From: Levilactobacillus namurensis
GTDB lineage: Bacteria; Bacillota; Bacilli; Lactobacillales; Lactobacillaceae
Direction: 5' to 3'
Length of the DNA: 64,000 bases
NCBI RefSeq assembly: GCF_032197885.1
Contig: NZ_CP134159.1
Location: forward strand, 2,480,001 to 2,544,000
Under the pieces are notes generated by a model, which was given only the letters and a program-made list of their open reading frames with translations, was not told where the DNA came from and did no database searches. Numbering within the stretch: the stretch's first letter is position 1; every line of letters starts with the position of its first letter. Positions 8,246 to 16,747 of the stretch are shown in pieces. The position numbers were made by a program, and so were the translations under genes.

Positions 8246-8830
8246 ATGAAGACATTTCGCAACATTATGAGCTGGATTGTCCCCATCCTAGTCGCTCTGG
8301 CGGCGGTTTTCTTGATCCGGACCTACCTCTTCGAGATGGTCGGGGTCATGGGAGATTCCATGCAACCCAACCTGGAAAACAAGGAACGGATGATGGTCAT
8401 CAAGCCTCTCCAGGTCAAACGAAATAGCGTCATCGTCTTCGACGCTTACGGCGAAGACCCCACCGCTGCCAAAAACACCAACTACGTCAAGCGGGTCATC
8501 GGTCTACCGGGCGATAAGGTCGCCAGCCACAACGGTACCCTCTACATCAACGGCAAAAAGGTCAGCCAATCCTACATCAGCGAGGCGGAACGGACGTCGG
8601 GAACCGGTAACTGGACTCTGAGCCGCCTGGCCAAGCAACGCAACTGGAAGTATCGCGGCGCCACGGTTCCCAAGGGGAAGTACTTCGTCTTGGGGGACCA
8701 CCGCAGCGTCTCCGAAGACAGCCGTTACTGGGGCTACGTCAGTGCCAAGAAGGTCATGGGCGTCGTCAAGATTCCGTTCTGGCAGAGTACCAAGACCTAC
8801 CGGACCAACGTCAACAGCATGGCCAACTAA
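8246..8830 (+). CDS. lepB: Signal peptidase I
   Basis: 194 residues with one N-terminal membrane helix (about 8-26) and an extracytoplasmic S26 catalytic domain. The nucleophile is Ser38 in GDSMQPNL and the general base is Lys82 in YVKRVIGLPGD; the third box GDHRSVSEDSRYWG is intact. It removes signal peptides from exported proteins such as the WxL, DacA and Lys/Thr-rich proteins of this window. It starts at the ATG after GGGAG. It is a single gene with a strong terminator, divergent from the exopolysaccharide operon. Length and motifs are normal for Gram-positive enzymes. Confidence 0.96.
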   Translation: MKTFRNIMSWIVPILVALAAVFLIRTYLFEMVGVMGDSMQPNLENKERMMVIKPLQVKRNSVIVFDAYGEDPTAAKNTNYVKRVIGLPGDKVASHNGTLYINGKKVSQSYISEAERTSGTGNWTLSRLAKQRNWKYRGATVPKGKYFVLGDHRSVSEDSRYWGYVSAKKVMGVVKIPFWQSTKTYRTNVNSMAN

Positions 8831-8855
8831 CACCCGGTCATCTAAGTTAACCTAC

Positions 8856-8897
8856 AAAAAGGCACGCGCAAATCGGAATGATTTGCACGTGCCTTTT
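8856..8897. terminator. Terminator between lepB and oleate hydratase
   Basis: AAAAGGCACG-c-GCAAATC / GATTTGC-a-CGTGCCTTTT; symmetrical, so it can serve both convergent genes. Confidence 0.9.
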
Positions 8898-8917
8898 CAT
8901 TTTAAAAGCGTCTCACG

Positions 8918-10612
8918 TTAACTAAACATCTTCTTCGTCGCCCGCATCAAGGTCTTAGGATCCTTATCATACCGTGGCGTTTCAACTAAGTGGTCCATGG
9001 AGATTCCGGCAAAGTGGTAGGCCGCCATCTCACCTGAACGAACCGCACTCTGTTCCGTGAAGATCATCTGGTACGGCTGTTCGGCGAATTCACCCGTGAA
9101 GGCTAAGTTGGTCGAATGAGCGGGAATGACTTCCGGCCGGTCCGTCTTGGCCCGGTTATTGAACAACGCCGAGGCATACGGCATGTAGACCGGAATGTTG
9201 TTCACGATACTATCGAGAATTTCCGGTTCCTTGGTCTTGATATTGTTCGGCCCCGGGTCAACCTTGGACAGTTGCCCAATCAATTCTTGGGCCATTTCCT
9301 TCCCCGTCATCTTAATGTACTGCTTGTGGACGAACTCACCCGTCCGCCGCGGGTACAGGAAGTAGCCCCAGATGACCGACTCATTAGGCTTTTGCGTGGT
9401 GAAGTGGGGTTGGTGGTGAACCACGATTGACATGTTGACGTCCTTATGCCCCAACGGCGTGATTGGTGTCGTGGACAAGAAGGAGTTCAGCGCGTTACCG
9501 GGAATCTGGGTGGTAATGCGGGTGATTTCGTTCAGCAACAGGTGGTTCTTAGTGGTCAACGTGAAGCTGACCCACTCGGAACTCTTGCGGTCGTTGAAGA
9601 ACTTGTCCGGCGTCCCCAGGTTATAGAAGCGTTCCGTGGCTTTCTTCCAGAGCGCTGCACTGATCCCGTAGTCCATGTTCTCGGGCGCCGGTGTGTTGTA
9701 ATCCCCCATGGTCGCGGAGTCCGTGATCGACCCGTTGGTGAAGATGACCGCCGTCTCGTCATCAATCGGGACCAGGTCTTCCGTGTCGGTCTCGAGGTTC
9801 TTAACGTGTAATCCGGTCACGGTGATTTCGTCCTGCAGCTCACTATCTGCGAATTCCCAATCCGTGACAATCCGGTTGTCTAAGAAGGTGACCCCTTCGC
9901 CCTCCAAATACTTAATCAGGGGGAGCATGATACTTTCGAATTGGTTATAGCGGGTCCGGTTGACCCCCACTAAGTGTTCAATCTGCGTAAATTCATAAAT
10001 CATCTGGTGCATGTAACGCCGCAGTTCTTGGGCTGAGCTTTGAATCCGGAAAGCAAACGTGGTCTCCCACATATACCAGAAATTAGTCTGGAAGATGTGG
10101 GGATCGTCCTTAAAGTAGGCCGCAATGGAGACGTTATCTAACTTGGTCTCTTCATCGTCTGGCATCAGTACCAGCTTCGACAGCAAGACCCGGTCCTTAT
10201 TATTCAGGCCTAACTTTCCACCATCGATAATGCCCTTGCCCCCTTGGAGCAACCGAGCCTTATCAAAGGTCCGGTGGTGGGCGTCAAAGTCGTGGGTGTC
10301 TTCCGCGGCCGTCATCCCCGATTCCGTAACCGACGGAATGCGGTCCAACAGGTCCATCAAGTCCACGTAAGTCCGGTAATTCAACATCCGGCCACCCCGA
10401 GCAACGTACCCCGTGGTATTGGCCATCGGGTGTGCTTGGTTCCAATATTCGTCGGTGAAGTCGGCGGTTGGCCCGCCATCGTTAGCCCCGTGGAGGTCCG
10501 CCCCGTAGAAAGTGATTTGACTCCCTTGCCAGTGCGCCTCTTGAATCAGATAAACGGCAGCGGCCATGTTCGCCAGGCCGGCACCAATCATTACAGCTTT
10601 CGTCTTAACCAT
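8918..10612 (-). CDS. ohyA: Oleate hydratase (FAD-dependent)
   Basis: 564 residues from the ATG at 10612, which has GGAGG 8 nt upstream; an in-frame start 33 nt earlier lacks one. The enzyme adds water across the cis-9 double bond of oleic or linoleic acid to give 10-hydroxy fatty acids (myosin-cross-reactive antigen family, PF06100). The FAD site GAGLANMAAAVYL is at residues about 8-20, and long family-typical stretches such as YTEQ-free core MANTTGYVARGGRMLN and IWGYFLYPRRTGEF are intact. In lactobacilli it detoxifies unsaturated fatty acids. A cre-like site sits just upstream, suggesting carbon control. Single gene, full length. Confidence 0.94.
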   Translation of the reverse strand: MVKTKAVMIGAGLANMAAAVYLIQEAHWQGSQITFYGADLHGANDGGPTADFTDEYWNQAHPMANTTGYVARGGRMLNYRTYVDLMDLLDRIPSVTESGMTAAEDTHDFDAHHRTFDKARLLQGGKGIIDGGKLGLNNKDRVLLSKLVLMPDDEETKLDNVSIAAYFKDDPHIFQTNFWYMWETTFAFRIQSSAQELRRYMHQMIYEFTQIEHLVGVNRTRYNQFESIMLPLIKYLEGEGVTFLDNRIVTDWEFADSELQDEITVTGLHVKNLETDTEDLVPIDDETAVIFTNGSITDSATMGDYNTPAPENMDYGISAALWKKATERFYNLGTPDKFFNDRKSSEWVSFTLTTKNHLLLNEITRITTQIPGNALNSFLSTTPITPLGHKDVNMSIVVHHQPHFTTQKPNESVIWGYFLYPRRTGEFVHKQYIKMTGKEMAQELIGQLSKVDPGPNNIKTKEPEILDSIVNNIPVYMPYASALFNNRAKTDRPEVIPAHSTNLAFTGEFAEQPYQMIFTEQSAVRSGEMAAYHFAGISMDHLVETPRYDKDPKTLMRATKKMFS

Positions 10613-10630
10613 AAGAACACCTCCGTATGA

Positions 10631-10644
10631 TTGTAGCGCTTTCA
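10631..10644 (-). promoter_or_regulatory. cre-like site before ohyA
   Basis: TGAAAGCGCTACAA on the minus strand differs at one position from the CcpA consensus TGWAARCGYTWNCW. Confidence 0.45.
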
Positions 10645-10785
10645 CACCCCCATTATGCGTGCCGCAGGTCCCTTTGTAAAGGGATTATCTAGGGAGATTG
10701 ATCAGCCCTACGTGGTCCCACCAATTAGCCCGCCACGACTGGGTTTCCGCGGTCCGATTGGTCGACCCAATATCCGTGAGGCCAT

Positions 10786-10817
10786 AAAAAATGGTCGTCA
10801 TGACTGACGGCCATTTT
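10786..10817 (-). terminator. Terminator of the Lys/Thr-rich protein gene
   Basis: AATGG-CGTCA / TGACG-CCATT hairpin followed by six T on the minus strand. Confidence 0.8.
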
Positions 10818-10839
10818 GAGTACGCTTAGAACTTATCCT

Positions 10840-11730
10840 TTAGAACTTACCCGCAGTCAACGTAGAAGCTAAGACAAAGCCCTTAGCCTTCTTGGTCGTG
10901 ACGTACAGGTACTTCACCGTCTTCTTACCTTGCTTAACGGTGATGGCCTTAGTGGCGTAGACCGTCTTCTTGGCAGGCAGAACGCCCTTCTTGCTTAACG
11001 TGACCACGGACCGATCAGCGGCGAACTTCCCCGTGAAGTAGGCCGGACGCTTGGTGGTGTAGTGGTAAGCCGTCTTCTTTAACTTCTTGGCACTGACCAA
11101 TTGATACGTCTTAGTGGCCTTCTTGGTCGTCTTCTTGGTGGTCTTCTTAGCGACCTTCGCCGCAGCGGTCGCAGCGACCGTGTCCTTCTTGGCAGTCTTC
11201 TTAGTTACCGCCTGTTTAGTTGTGGCCTTCTTAGTGGTCTTTTTGGCGTTAGTCTTCTTGGCCGTTGCTTTCTTGGCATTGGCCTTCTTAGTGGTCTTCT
11301 TAGCAGCGACCGCCTTGCCCTTGGTCAGTTGATCCAACGCGATCCACCCCTTGACCTTGCCGTTAGCGCTCTTGACGTAAACGCAGGTTAAGGTCTTTGC
11401 CTTAGCGGTCTTAGTGGCCCGCGTTTTCACAACAATCTTTTTAGTCGCGTAAACCGTGGTCTTCGGCGTTAAAACGCCCTTCTTGCTGATGGTGACCGTT
11501 GCTTTGTCGGCCGCGAATAAGGCTTTGTTCAAAGCGGCTTGACGCTTAGCGTGGTACGCCGTCTTCTTCAAGGTCTTACTGCTCAGTAAGGTTAGCGTGG
11601 TCTTCTTAGCGGCCTTCTTGGTCGCCGCGTAAGCCGTCGTCACGCCCGTGTTCACCGGCGCAATTGCACCTAACCCCAAAGGTAATACCATCGCAGCCGC
11701 AGCAGCGACCATTGCAACTTTCTTCATCAT
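10840..11730 (-). CDS. Secreted Lys/Thr/Ala-rich protein with duplicated domain
   Basis: 296 residues. A signal peptide (MKKVAMVAAAAAMVLPLGLG, cut near AYA-A at about 35) is followed by two related copies of an approximately 80-residue domain. Copy one (about 46-140) and copy two (about 215-296) share LKKTAYH, then (A/F)AADxxVT(I/L)SKKGVLxxKxTVYATKxIxVK, then a YV-TxAxG(W/F)xxxxLT-GK end. They are separated by a low-complexity linker of about 65 residues made of KKTTKKA/KKANAKK units, strongly cationic. No LPXTG or WxL anchor is present, so binding to the anionic wall through charge is plausible. The domain is not one I recognise; surface adhesion or wall binding is inference. Confidence 0.8.
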   Translation of the reverse strand: MMKKVAMVAAAAAMVLPLGLGAIAPVNTGVTTAYAATKKAAKKTTLTLLSSKTLKKTAYHAKRQAALNKALFAADKATVTISKKGVLTPKTTVYATKKIVVKTRATKTAKAKTLTCVYVKSANGKVKGWIALDQLTKGKAVAAKKTTKKANAKKATAKKTNAKKTTKKATTKQAVTKKTAKKDTVAATAAAKVAKKTTKKTTKKATKTYQLVSAKKLKKTAYHYTTKRPAYFTGKFAADRSVVTLSKKGVLPAKKTVYATKAITVKQGKKTVKYLYVTTKKAKGFVLASTLTAGKF

Positions 11731-11922
11731 ATTAATCTGCCCCCAAAATAAAATATCAGCTTCATCATTTGATACCTCCGCGAAGCCACTTTAAAGTATA
11801 GTCGCCCACCGATCCCAGCGTTCGATTCCGGGGTAAAAACCGCGAAGATTGCAAACTAATTAAACAAAATAGCGTTAACATCGTTGATCAGCCGGCCAGG
11901 CTCCATTCCCGCTTAACCCACT

Positions 11923-11953
11923 AAAAAACTGCGCATCCGTACCGGATACGCAG
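11923..11953 (-). terminator. Terminator of the acyltransferase gene
   Basis: CTGCG-t-ATCCG / CGGAT-g-CGCAG hairpin with six T on the minus strand. Confidence 0.85.
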
Positions 11954-11973
11954 CGTTTAGCCAAAACAGGGCG

Positions 11974-13935
11974 CTATTTCTTCCCGTTCTCAGCGTTCAA
12001 TTGTTTGGTAATCGTCTTGGCAATCAATGACGTGAAGTGCCGGTTCCCGGTATTGTTGGGGTGAACGTCATCGTTAACGAACCAGCTGGACTGGCCCTTA
12101 GCGGTGGTGTACCAATCAATCACGTGGACGTTCTTGTACTTCTTAGCCGTCTTGTGAATCATGGCGTTCACCTGACCCTGCCACTCACGCGTTGGCACGT
12201 GGGCGGTGACCCAGAAGATCTGCCGGTCAGGACCCAGACCGTGAATGATCTGATCCGCATTATCCTGCGTGATGGTCCCGTTCGTCCCAATGTTTACCAG
12301 CACGTTCTTCGCCAGCTGACCCCGTTGCGATAAGCTGGAGATCACGCCGGGCATCGCAGACGCTTGCCGTCCGACCTGCCCGTCCACCACGGCGCCAGGG
12401 AAGACCTTCTGCAGGTCACCGGAGTCATCCAGGAGGACGGAGTCGCCGATCGCCGTCAACGGCGTGTTCTTACTGGTGTTCAACTCATCGGCGTTTAGGA
12501 AGTAGTACTTCGCCGTGGCCTTGTCCGCCTTAGACAGCTTCGCGTAAGCCACCGCTTTGTCGTGCTTTTCCTTGGATTCCGCCGCGGCCAGTTCTCGTTG
12601 CTTCTTGGCCGCCGCGGCGTTCTTCTTTTGTGCCTCAGACTGCCGCTTGGTAATGGTCTTCTGCAACGCCGTTTGCTTGGGTGCTGCCGGCTGTTGCACG
12701 AAGCCGGTCATGGTCAGAACCAAGCAGATGGCGGACAGCACGCTGATGGTGCTAGCAATCCGGTGACTGCCAGGATTTGACAAGATGCGTTTCAAGTCCC
12801 GGAAGGTGTTCCGGTACTGGTACCGCCGCAGCGGGTTTTCGATCCAGCGGTAACTGGCTTCCGTGACCAGCATAATCAAGATCACTTCAATGATTGAGTT
12901 GATCAGCGGATGGTTGCCGATATTCTTCACCCGTGCCTCGTAGAAAATCATCACGGGGAACTGGTAGAGGTAGATCCCATAACTGCGTTTCCCGACGTAA
13001 TCAAAGAGCGGGTTCGACAGGATCCGGTTCATGTCACTTCCGGGATGGGCCACGGTTCCCACCAGGACGGCCGATAAGATGGTGAACCAGAACATGCCGC
13101 CACGGTAGGTGCTAGGCGCCTGACCGTTCATGGTGAAGAACATGTAGACCACGGCCACCAGCGAGATCAAGCCCGCCGCATCCAGTAGCATTCGGTGGGC
13201 ACTACTGATATCATCTCGTAATTTATAAGCGGGCCAGATGAAGGCCATGCCGGCCCCAATCAGAATCGCAAACATCCGCGTGTCCGTCCCGTAGTAGACC
13301 CGGTTCAGGTTGTTCGGGTCGAACAGTAGCGCCATGGCGACTGCCGAGACCACGGCTAAGGCCAGAAGAATCAGCATGGACCGGAACTTGTTCCGGACTA
13401 GTAACAACAGGGCCAGGACCACTAGGGGCCAAACTAAGTAGAATTGCCCTTCAATGGACAGGGTCCAGAGGTGGGTGAACGGCGATTCGCCGTTAAACCG
13501 GTCAAAGTACGATTGCCCGTGGTTGATTTCAAACCAGTTGTAGACGTACAACAGGTTCGTGGTCACGGTTCCACGAATGTTGACCAGAAGTGACCGCTGG
13601 AACAGCGTAATGTACGCCGTCGTTCCCAATAGCATCGTGACCAACGCGGGATACAGACGCTTGACCCGCCGCTCATAGAAGCTCTTGATATTAATCCGAT
13701 CATGCGTTTCAAATTCTTGAATCAAAAGATAGGTCACGAGGTAGCCCGAAATCAGGAAGAAAATCGGGACCCCCAAGTACCCACCCTGTAATGACGACGG
13801 TACCAGGTGATAGATGATCACCCCTAAGACTGCCAGTGTTCGTAATCCGTCGAACCCGGTGATGTACCGCCGTTTGTGATTGGCGCGTTGACTTCGCCAG
13901 GACGCACGCGTAAGTGGCGTGTTCCGTTGATTCAT
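11974..13935 (-). CDS. oatA: OatA-like acyltransferase 3 with SGNH domain
   Basis: 653 residues in the OatA architecture. The N-terminal half (about 25-400) is the Acyl_transf_3 membrane domain with ten or so helices, opening with YITGFDGLRTLAVLGVIIYH and the catalytic-type His. A coiled, Lys/Ala/Glu-rich linker (about 425-475) leads to an extracellular SGNH esterase domain with AIGDSVLLDD (nucleophile Ser) and the DDVHPNNTGN block (Asp and His). OatA moves acetyl groups from the cytosol onto muramic acid of peptidoglycan and gives lysozyme resistance. Lactobacilli hold several paralogues, and another wall or teichoic target cannot be excluded. Single gene with its own terminator. Confidence 0.88.
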   Translation of the reverse strand: MNQRNTPLTRASWRSQRANHKRRYITGFDGLRTLAVLGVIIYHLVPSSLQGGYLGVPIFFLISGYLVTYLLIQEFETHDRINIKSFYERRVKRLYPALVTMLLGTTAYITLFQRSLLVNIRGTVTTNLLYVYNWFEINHGQSYFDRFNGESPFTHLWTLSIEGQFYLVWPLVVLALLLLVRNKFRSMLILLALAVVSAVAMALLFDPNNLNRVYYGTDTRMFAILIGAGMAFIWPAYKLRDDISSAHRMLLDAAGLISLVAVVYMFFTMNGQAPSTYRGGMFWFTILSAVLVGTVAHPGSDMNRILSNPLFDYVGKRSYGIYLYQFPVMIFYEARVKNIGNHPLINSIIEVILIMLVTEASYRWIENPLRRYQYRNTFRDLKRILSNPGSHRIASTISVLSAICLVLTMTGFVQQPAAPKQTALQKTITKRQSEAQKKNAAAAKKQRELAAAESKEKHDKAVAYAKLSKADKATAKYYFLNADELNTSKNTPLTAIGDSVLLDDSGDLQKVFPGAVVDGQVGRQASAMPGVISSLSQRGQLAKNVLVNIGTNGTITQDNADQIIHGLGPDRQIFWVTAHVPTREWQGQVNAMIHKTAKKYKNVHVIDWYTTAKGQSSWFVNDDVHPNNTGNRHFTSLIAKTITKQLNAENGKK

Positions 13936-14395
13936 AATTTCTCCCCCTCAACTCAATACCAGTCAGTGGTTCCCCCAACACAGGTCATCCCACCAACTGT
14001 CCTTATGCCAAAATGATTTATTCTCTCAAATATGATTTAAAATTTAACGGTGTTCAGACTGTCGGCGGCCGGAATGGTCCCGGCAAGCGCCGTCTATCGC
14101 ATGTTTTGCTGAACAGTCCCAATTTTATATTGTTTTGTGACCAGACACAACGGTTTTCGCCTAAAAAGTAAATTTGTAAAATTTGCCATCAGCCTAGGAT
14201 TCACAAGGGATTAGCCTAGACCACCAGCTTATGATACTCCCTAAAGCATATTGTGCGATTAATGTTTAACCCTATTAGCTTAATTCAGTTGCTTAACAAA
14301 CGGGCTTCGCGACGAACCATGGTATACTATCAGGTAAGTTTTCATGGTGTTTTCATGTTGTTTTGGATTACGGCATTTTAGAGGAGGAATTACAG
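13936..14395. other. Divergent promoter region of the acyltransferase and adenosine deaminase genes
   Basis: AT-rich region of 460 bp. It holds a TATACT -10 box at about 14321 for the plus-strand gene, GAGGAGG at 14381-14387, and a long imperfect stem-loop at 14052-14114. No ORF is supported. Confidence 0.6.
14052..14114. other. Long stem-loop of unknown role
   Basis: GTTCAG at one end pairs with CTGAAC at the other, enclosing CGGCG/CGCCG and CCGG/CCGG. It may be a leader on either strand; there is no T-run, so it is not a simple terminator. Confidence 0.4.
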
Positions 14396-15424
14396 ATGTC
14401 TCAAGTTACCCCGTTCACGGCCAGCGCCGTGCGGCAGTTTCCCAAAGTTGAGTTGCATTGTCACTTAGATGGTTCCCTGTCCTTACCCGCCCTCCGGCAA
14501 ATGGCCGCCGTCACCGGCGACGACTTACCTGCTAGTGACGCCGCGCTACGGCAACTGGTGTCCGCGCCCATGACCACGGTGAGTCTCATCGATTACCTGA
14601 AGCGATTCCAGGTGGTCACCGATCTGATGCAGACCACCCGGCAACTCGAAATCGCCGGGTATGATATGGTTCGAACCGCCGCGGCGGACGGTCTAATCTA
14701 CTTGGAGACCCGCTTCGCTCCCAGCCTCTTTACCGACCGCGGCCTTACCCTGGCCCAGGGGATTCAGGGCGTCTTGACCGGACTCCACCGGGGAACCGCG
14801 GACTTCGGGGTCCCGGTCAACGCCATCATCTGCGCCATGCGGGACCGGCCCACCGCCGAATCGGCAACCGTTTTCCGGACCGCCGCTGAGTTTGCCGACC
14901 AAGGCGTCGTGGGTTTTGACTTCGCCGGCGACGAGGCTCACCATCCCACCAGCGACCTGACCAGCGCCATCCAAGCGGGGCTAGCGACCGGGCTCCCCTG
15001 CACCCTGCACGCGGGGGAAGCCGGACCCGCCCAGAACGTGGCCGACGCCTTGACCCTAGGCGCCCAGCGTATCGGTCACGGCGTCCACATGAGTCAACAC
15101 CCAGCCGTCATCGCCCAAGCCAAAGCCGCTCACGCCACCATCGAGACCTGCCTGACCAGTAACCTTCAGACCAAGGCCGTCGCTGGCTACGCGGACTTTC
15201 CCCTCAGTGAATTTCTCAGTGCGGGACTCGCCGTCACCATCAACACGGACGACCGGACCGTCTCCCAGACGGACCTCACCACCGAGATCATGGCGCTCCA
15301 CACCCACTACGGCCTCGACTGGTCCCTGCTCACGCAACTAACGCGTAACGCCATCGACGGCGCCTTCATCCCCGCCGACCAAAAGACCGCACTCTGGCGA
15401 CAAGTCCAAGCAACTCAGATTTAG
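14396..15424 (+). CDS. add: Adenosine deaminase
   Basis: 342 residues from the ATG at 14396, with GAGGAGG 8 nt upstream; an in-frame ATG 33 nt earlier has no site. The metal-dependent deaminase motifs are complete: HCHLDGS near residue 19 (zinc ligands), the HAGEAG block near 202, RIGHGVHM near 222 and the INTDDR block near 281 with the two catalytic aspartates. It turns adenosine into inosine in purine salvage, or a related substrate such as adenine in the sister subfamily. It stands alone, ahead of an integrase-like gene. Codon use is strongly GC-rich, like the neighbours. Confidence 0.94.
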   Translation: MSQVTPFTASAVRQFPKVELHCHLDGSLSLPALRQMAAVTGDDLPASDAALRQLVSAPMTTVSLIDYLKRFQVVTDLMQTTRQLEIAGYDMVRTAAADGLIYLETRFAPSLFTDRGLTLAQGIQGVLTGLHRGTADFGVPVNAIICAMRDRPTAESATVFRTAAEFADQGVVGFDFAGDEAHHPTSDLTSAIQAGLATGLPCTLHAGEAGPAQNVADALTLGAQRIGHGVHMSQHPAVIAQAKAAHATIETCLTSNLQTKAVAGYADFPLSEFLSAGLAVTINTDDRTVSQTDLTTEIMALHTHYGLDWSLLTQLTRNAIDGAFIPADQKTALWRQVQATQI

Positions 15425-15511
15425 CCAATTAACCGGATAAGCCATTGCATCACCGTTTCTTTCACCCTTGACTTATGTTAAAGTAACTTCTATCAAGGAG
15501 GTTGCTTCCCC

Positions 15512-16336
15512 ATGAAGATCGTTTACCCTTATCAAGACGCCTTCGAACGCGACCTGGCGCAACGGGACATCGCCCAGGCCACCCGGGACGAATACACGTC
15601 CACGCTAAAAGACTTCTTCCATTACTTAGAAAACTTCAACCCGACTTATCAACGCGAGCACCGGGTCAACCAGCTTCAGACCCAAGACGTCGAGCAGTAC
15701 TTAGCCATGCTGACCGATAGCCGGCAGATTCTAAACGCGACCTATAATAAGGTCCTGTCCCACCTCAACGTCTACTTCAAGTTTCTCTTCTCGCACAACT
15801 GGACACCCTACCTGCCCACTTTAGACCTCAAGAGCAAGCCTAAGGAAGAGACCCGTCCGGTCAACTTCCACTGGGTCGACGACCTGGCGGACCTGTTGGC
15901 TGATTCGCGGCTGCACGTCTACACCCGGGCAGTCCTGTTACTGACCGCCCACGGGTACCCCGCGCGCGTCTACTTGCAACCCAACTTCATGGCGACCCTA
16001 AAGACCAGTGACTGGCCGGCCGACCAACAGGCGTTTCTTCAAACCTGGCACCGCTTCGTGGCCCCCTTGCAGGACCGCTTTCAGTGTGCCGACTGGCTGC
16101 TGAAACAACGCGCCGCCGCGGACCCACACCTGACGCTCCCGGGATTGCATAAGTACTTACGGCCCGACGAAGCCATCGTAGGCTTTCGGTTGAGTCCTTC
16201 GACTTTGTATCAGGGATACCTGGTCAACTACTTACGGCGGCATCCCCGGTTATCCGACCGTGAGGCGACTCAGCAGCTCCACCTGGAGCCCGATTCCATC
16301 GACTATTACCGTAAACTCGCGCGCCAGGCGCTCTGA
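15512..16336 (+). CDS. Integrase-like protein with N-terminal SAM-like core-binding domain
   Basis: 274 residues. Residues about 8-100 match the phage-integrase N-terminal SAM-like fold (FERDLAQRDIAQATRDEYTSTLKDFFHYLE, later YNKVLSHLNVYFKFLF), the DNA-arm of tyrosine recombinases. The C-terminal part shows no clear R...H-x-x-R...Y catalytic set, so recombinase activity is doubtful. Its codon use and GC match the chromosome and no prophage genes flank it, which points to a domesticated or degenerate recombinase rather than a live mobile element. It starts after AAGGAGG with an ideal spacing and has its own terminator. Confidence 0.7.
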   Translation: MKIVYPYQDAFERDLAQRDIAQATRDEYTSTLKDFFHYLENFNPTYQREHRVNQLQTQDVEQYLAMLTDSRQILNATYNKVLSHLNVYFKFLFSHNWTPYLPTLDLKSKPKEETRPVNFHWVDDLADLLADSRLHVYTRAVLLLTAHGYPARVYLQPNFMATLKTSDWPADQQAFLQTWHRFVAPLQDRFQCADWLLKQRAAADPHLTLPGLHKYLRPDEAIVGFRLSPSTLYQGYLVNYLRRHPRLSDREATQQLHLEPDSIDYYRKLARQAL

Positions 16337-16340
16337 TTTC

Positions 16341-16370
16341 CAACACCTTCTAACTTTAGGGGGTGTTTTT
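16341..16370 (+). terminator. Terminator of the integrase-like gene
   Basis: AACACC and GGTGTT around a 14-nt loop, followed by TTTTTG. Confidence 0.6.
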
Positions 16371-16444
16371 GTGGCGCCTCAACATTCCCAAGGCTATCTC
16401 TGAAATTTAAAGCCATCCCGTTTCGATTTTGTAAGCGGTACCTA

Positions 16445-16473
16445 TTGCGCTATGACGGCTTTGGGCGTACACT
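16445..16473 (+). promoter_or_regulatory. Promoter of the 30-aa membrane peptide
   Basis: TTGCGC at 16445-16450 and TACACT at 16468-16473 with a 17-bp spacer. Confidence 0.65.
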
Positions 16474-16514
16474 GAAGTTAGTAAATTCAGTAGCTCACAA
16501 GGGAGGCCATTCAG

Positions 16515-16607
16515 ATGGGAAGCACTGCGACATTGATCACCTGGTCCGTCATGTTACTCTTGATTGGCGGTGAAATCATTCGGGGAATCTTTATGTTTCG
16601 TCATTAA
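16515..16607 (+). CDS. Small hydrophobic peptide, 30 aa
   Basis: ATG at 16515 after GGGAGG, TAA at 16605-16607. The product is a single membrane helix (residues about 4-20, TLITWSVMLLLIGGEII) with a short basic end RGIFMFRH. It has its own sigma-A-type promoter 42 bp upstream and its own terminator 14 bp downstream, so this is a dedicated transcription unit of roughly 170 nt. The layout is that of a membrane-acting small protein; type I toxins look similar, but no antisense RNA promoter was recognised. Function unknown. Confidence 0.65.
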   Translation: MGSTATLITWSVMLLLIGGEIIRGIFMFRH

Positions 16608-16620
16608 CTCAATTATTTTT

Positions 16621-16654
16621 GCCAGCCGGTATTGCGGCTGGCTTTTTGTTTTTT
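16621..16654 (+). terminator. Terminator of the 30-aa peptide gene
   Basis: GCCAGCCG / CGGCTGGC hairpin with TTTTTGTTTTTT. Confidence 0.9.
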
Positions 16655-16747
16655 AAGGGTCCATCAGTCTGACCTTATTTCGCAATAAGCCCCGCCCGAA
16701 TTACCGGATCACCCGCGTCACGCTACCTACATAAGGGAGTTTTTCTA

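Noticed and set aside
10840..11730. Possible histone H1-like DNA-binding protein because of KKTTKKA repeats
   Set aside because: A clear signal peptide and duplicated extracellular-type domains show it is exported.
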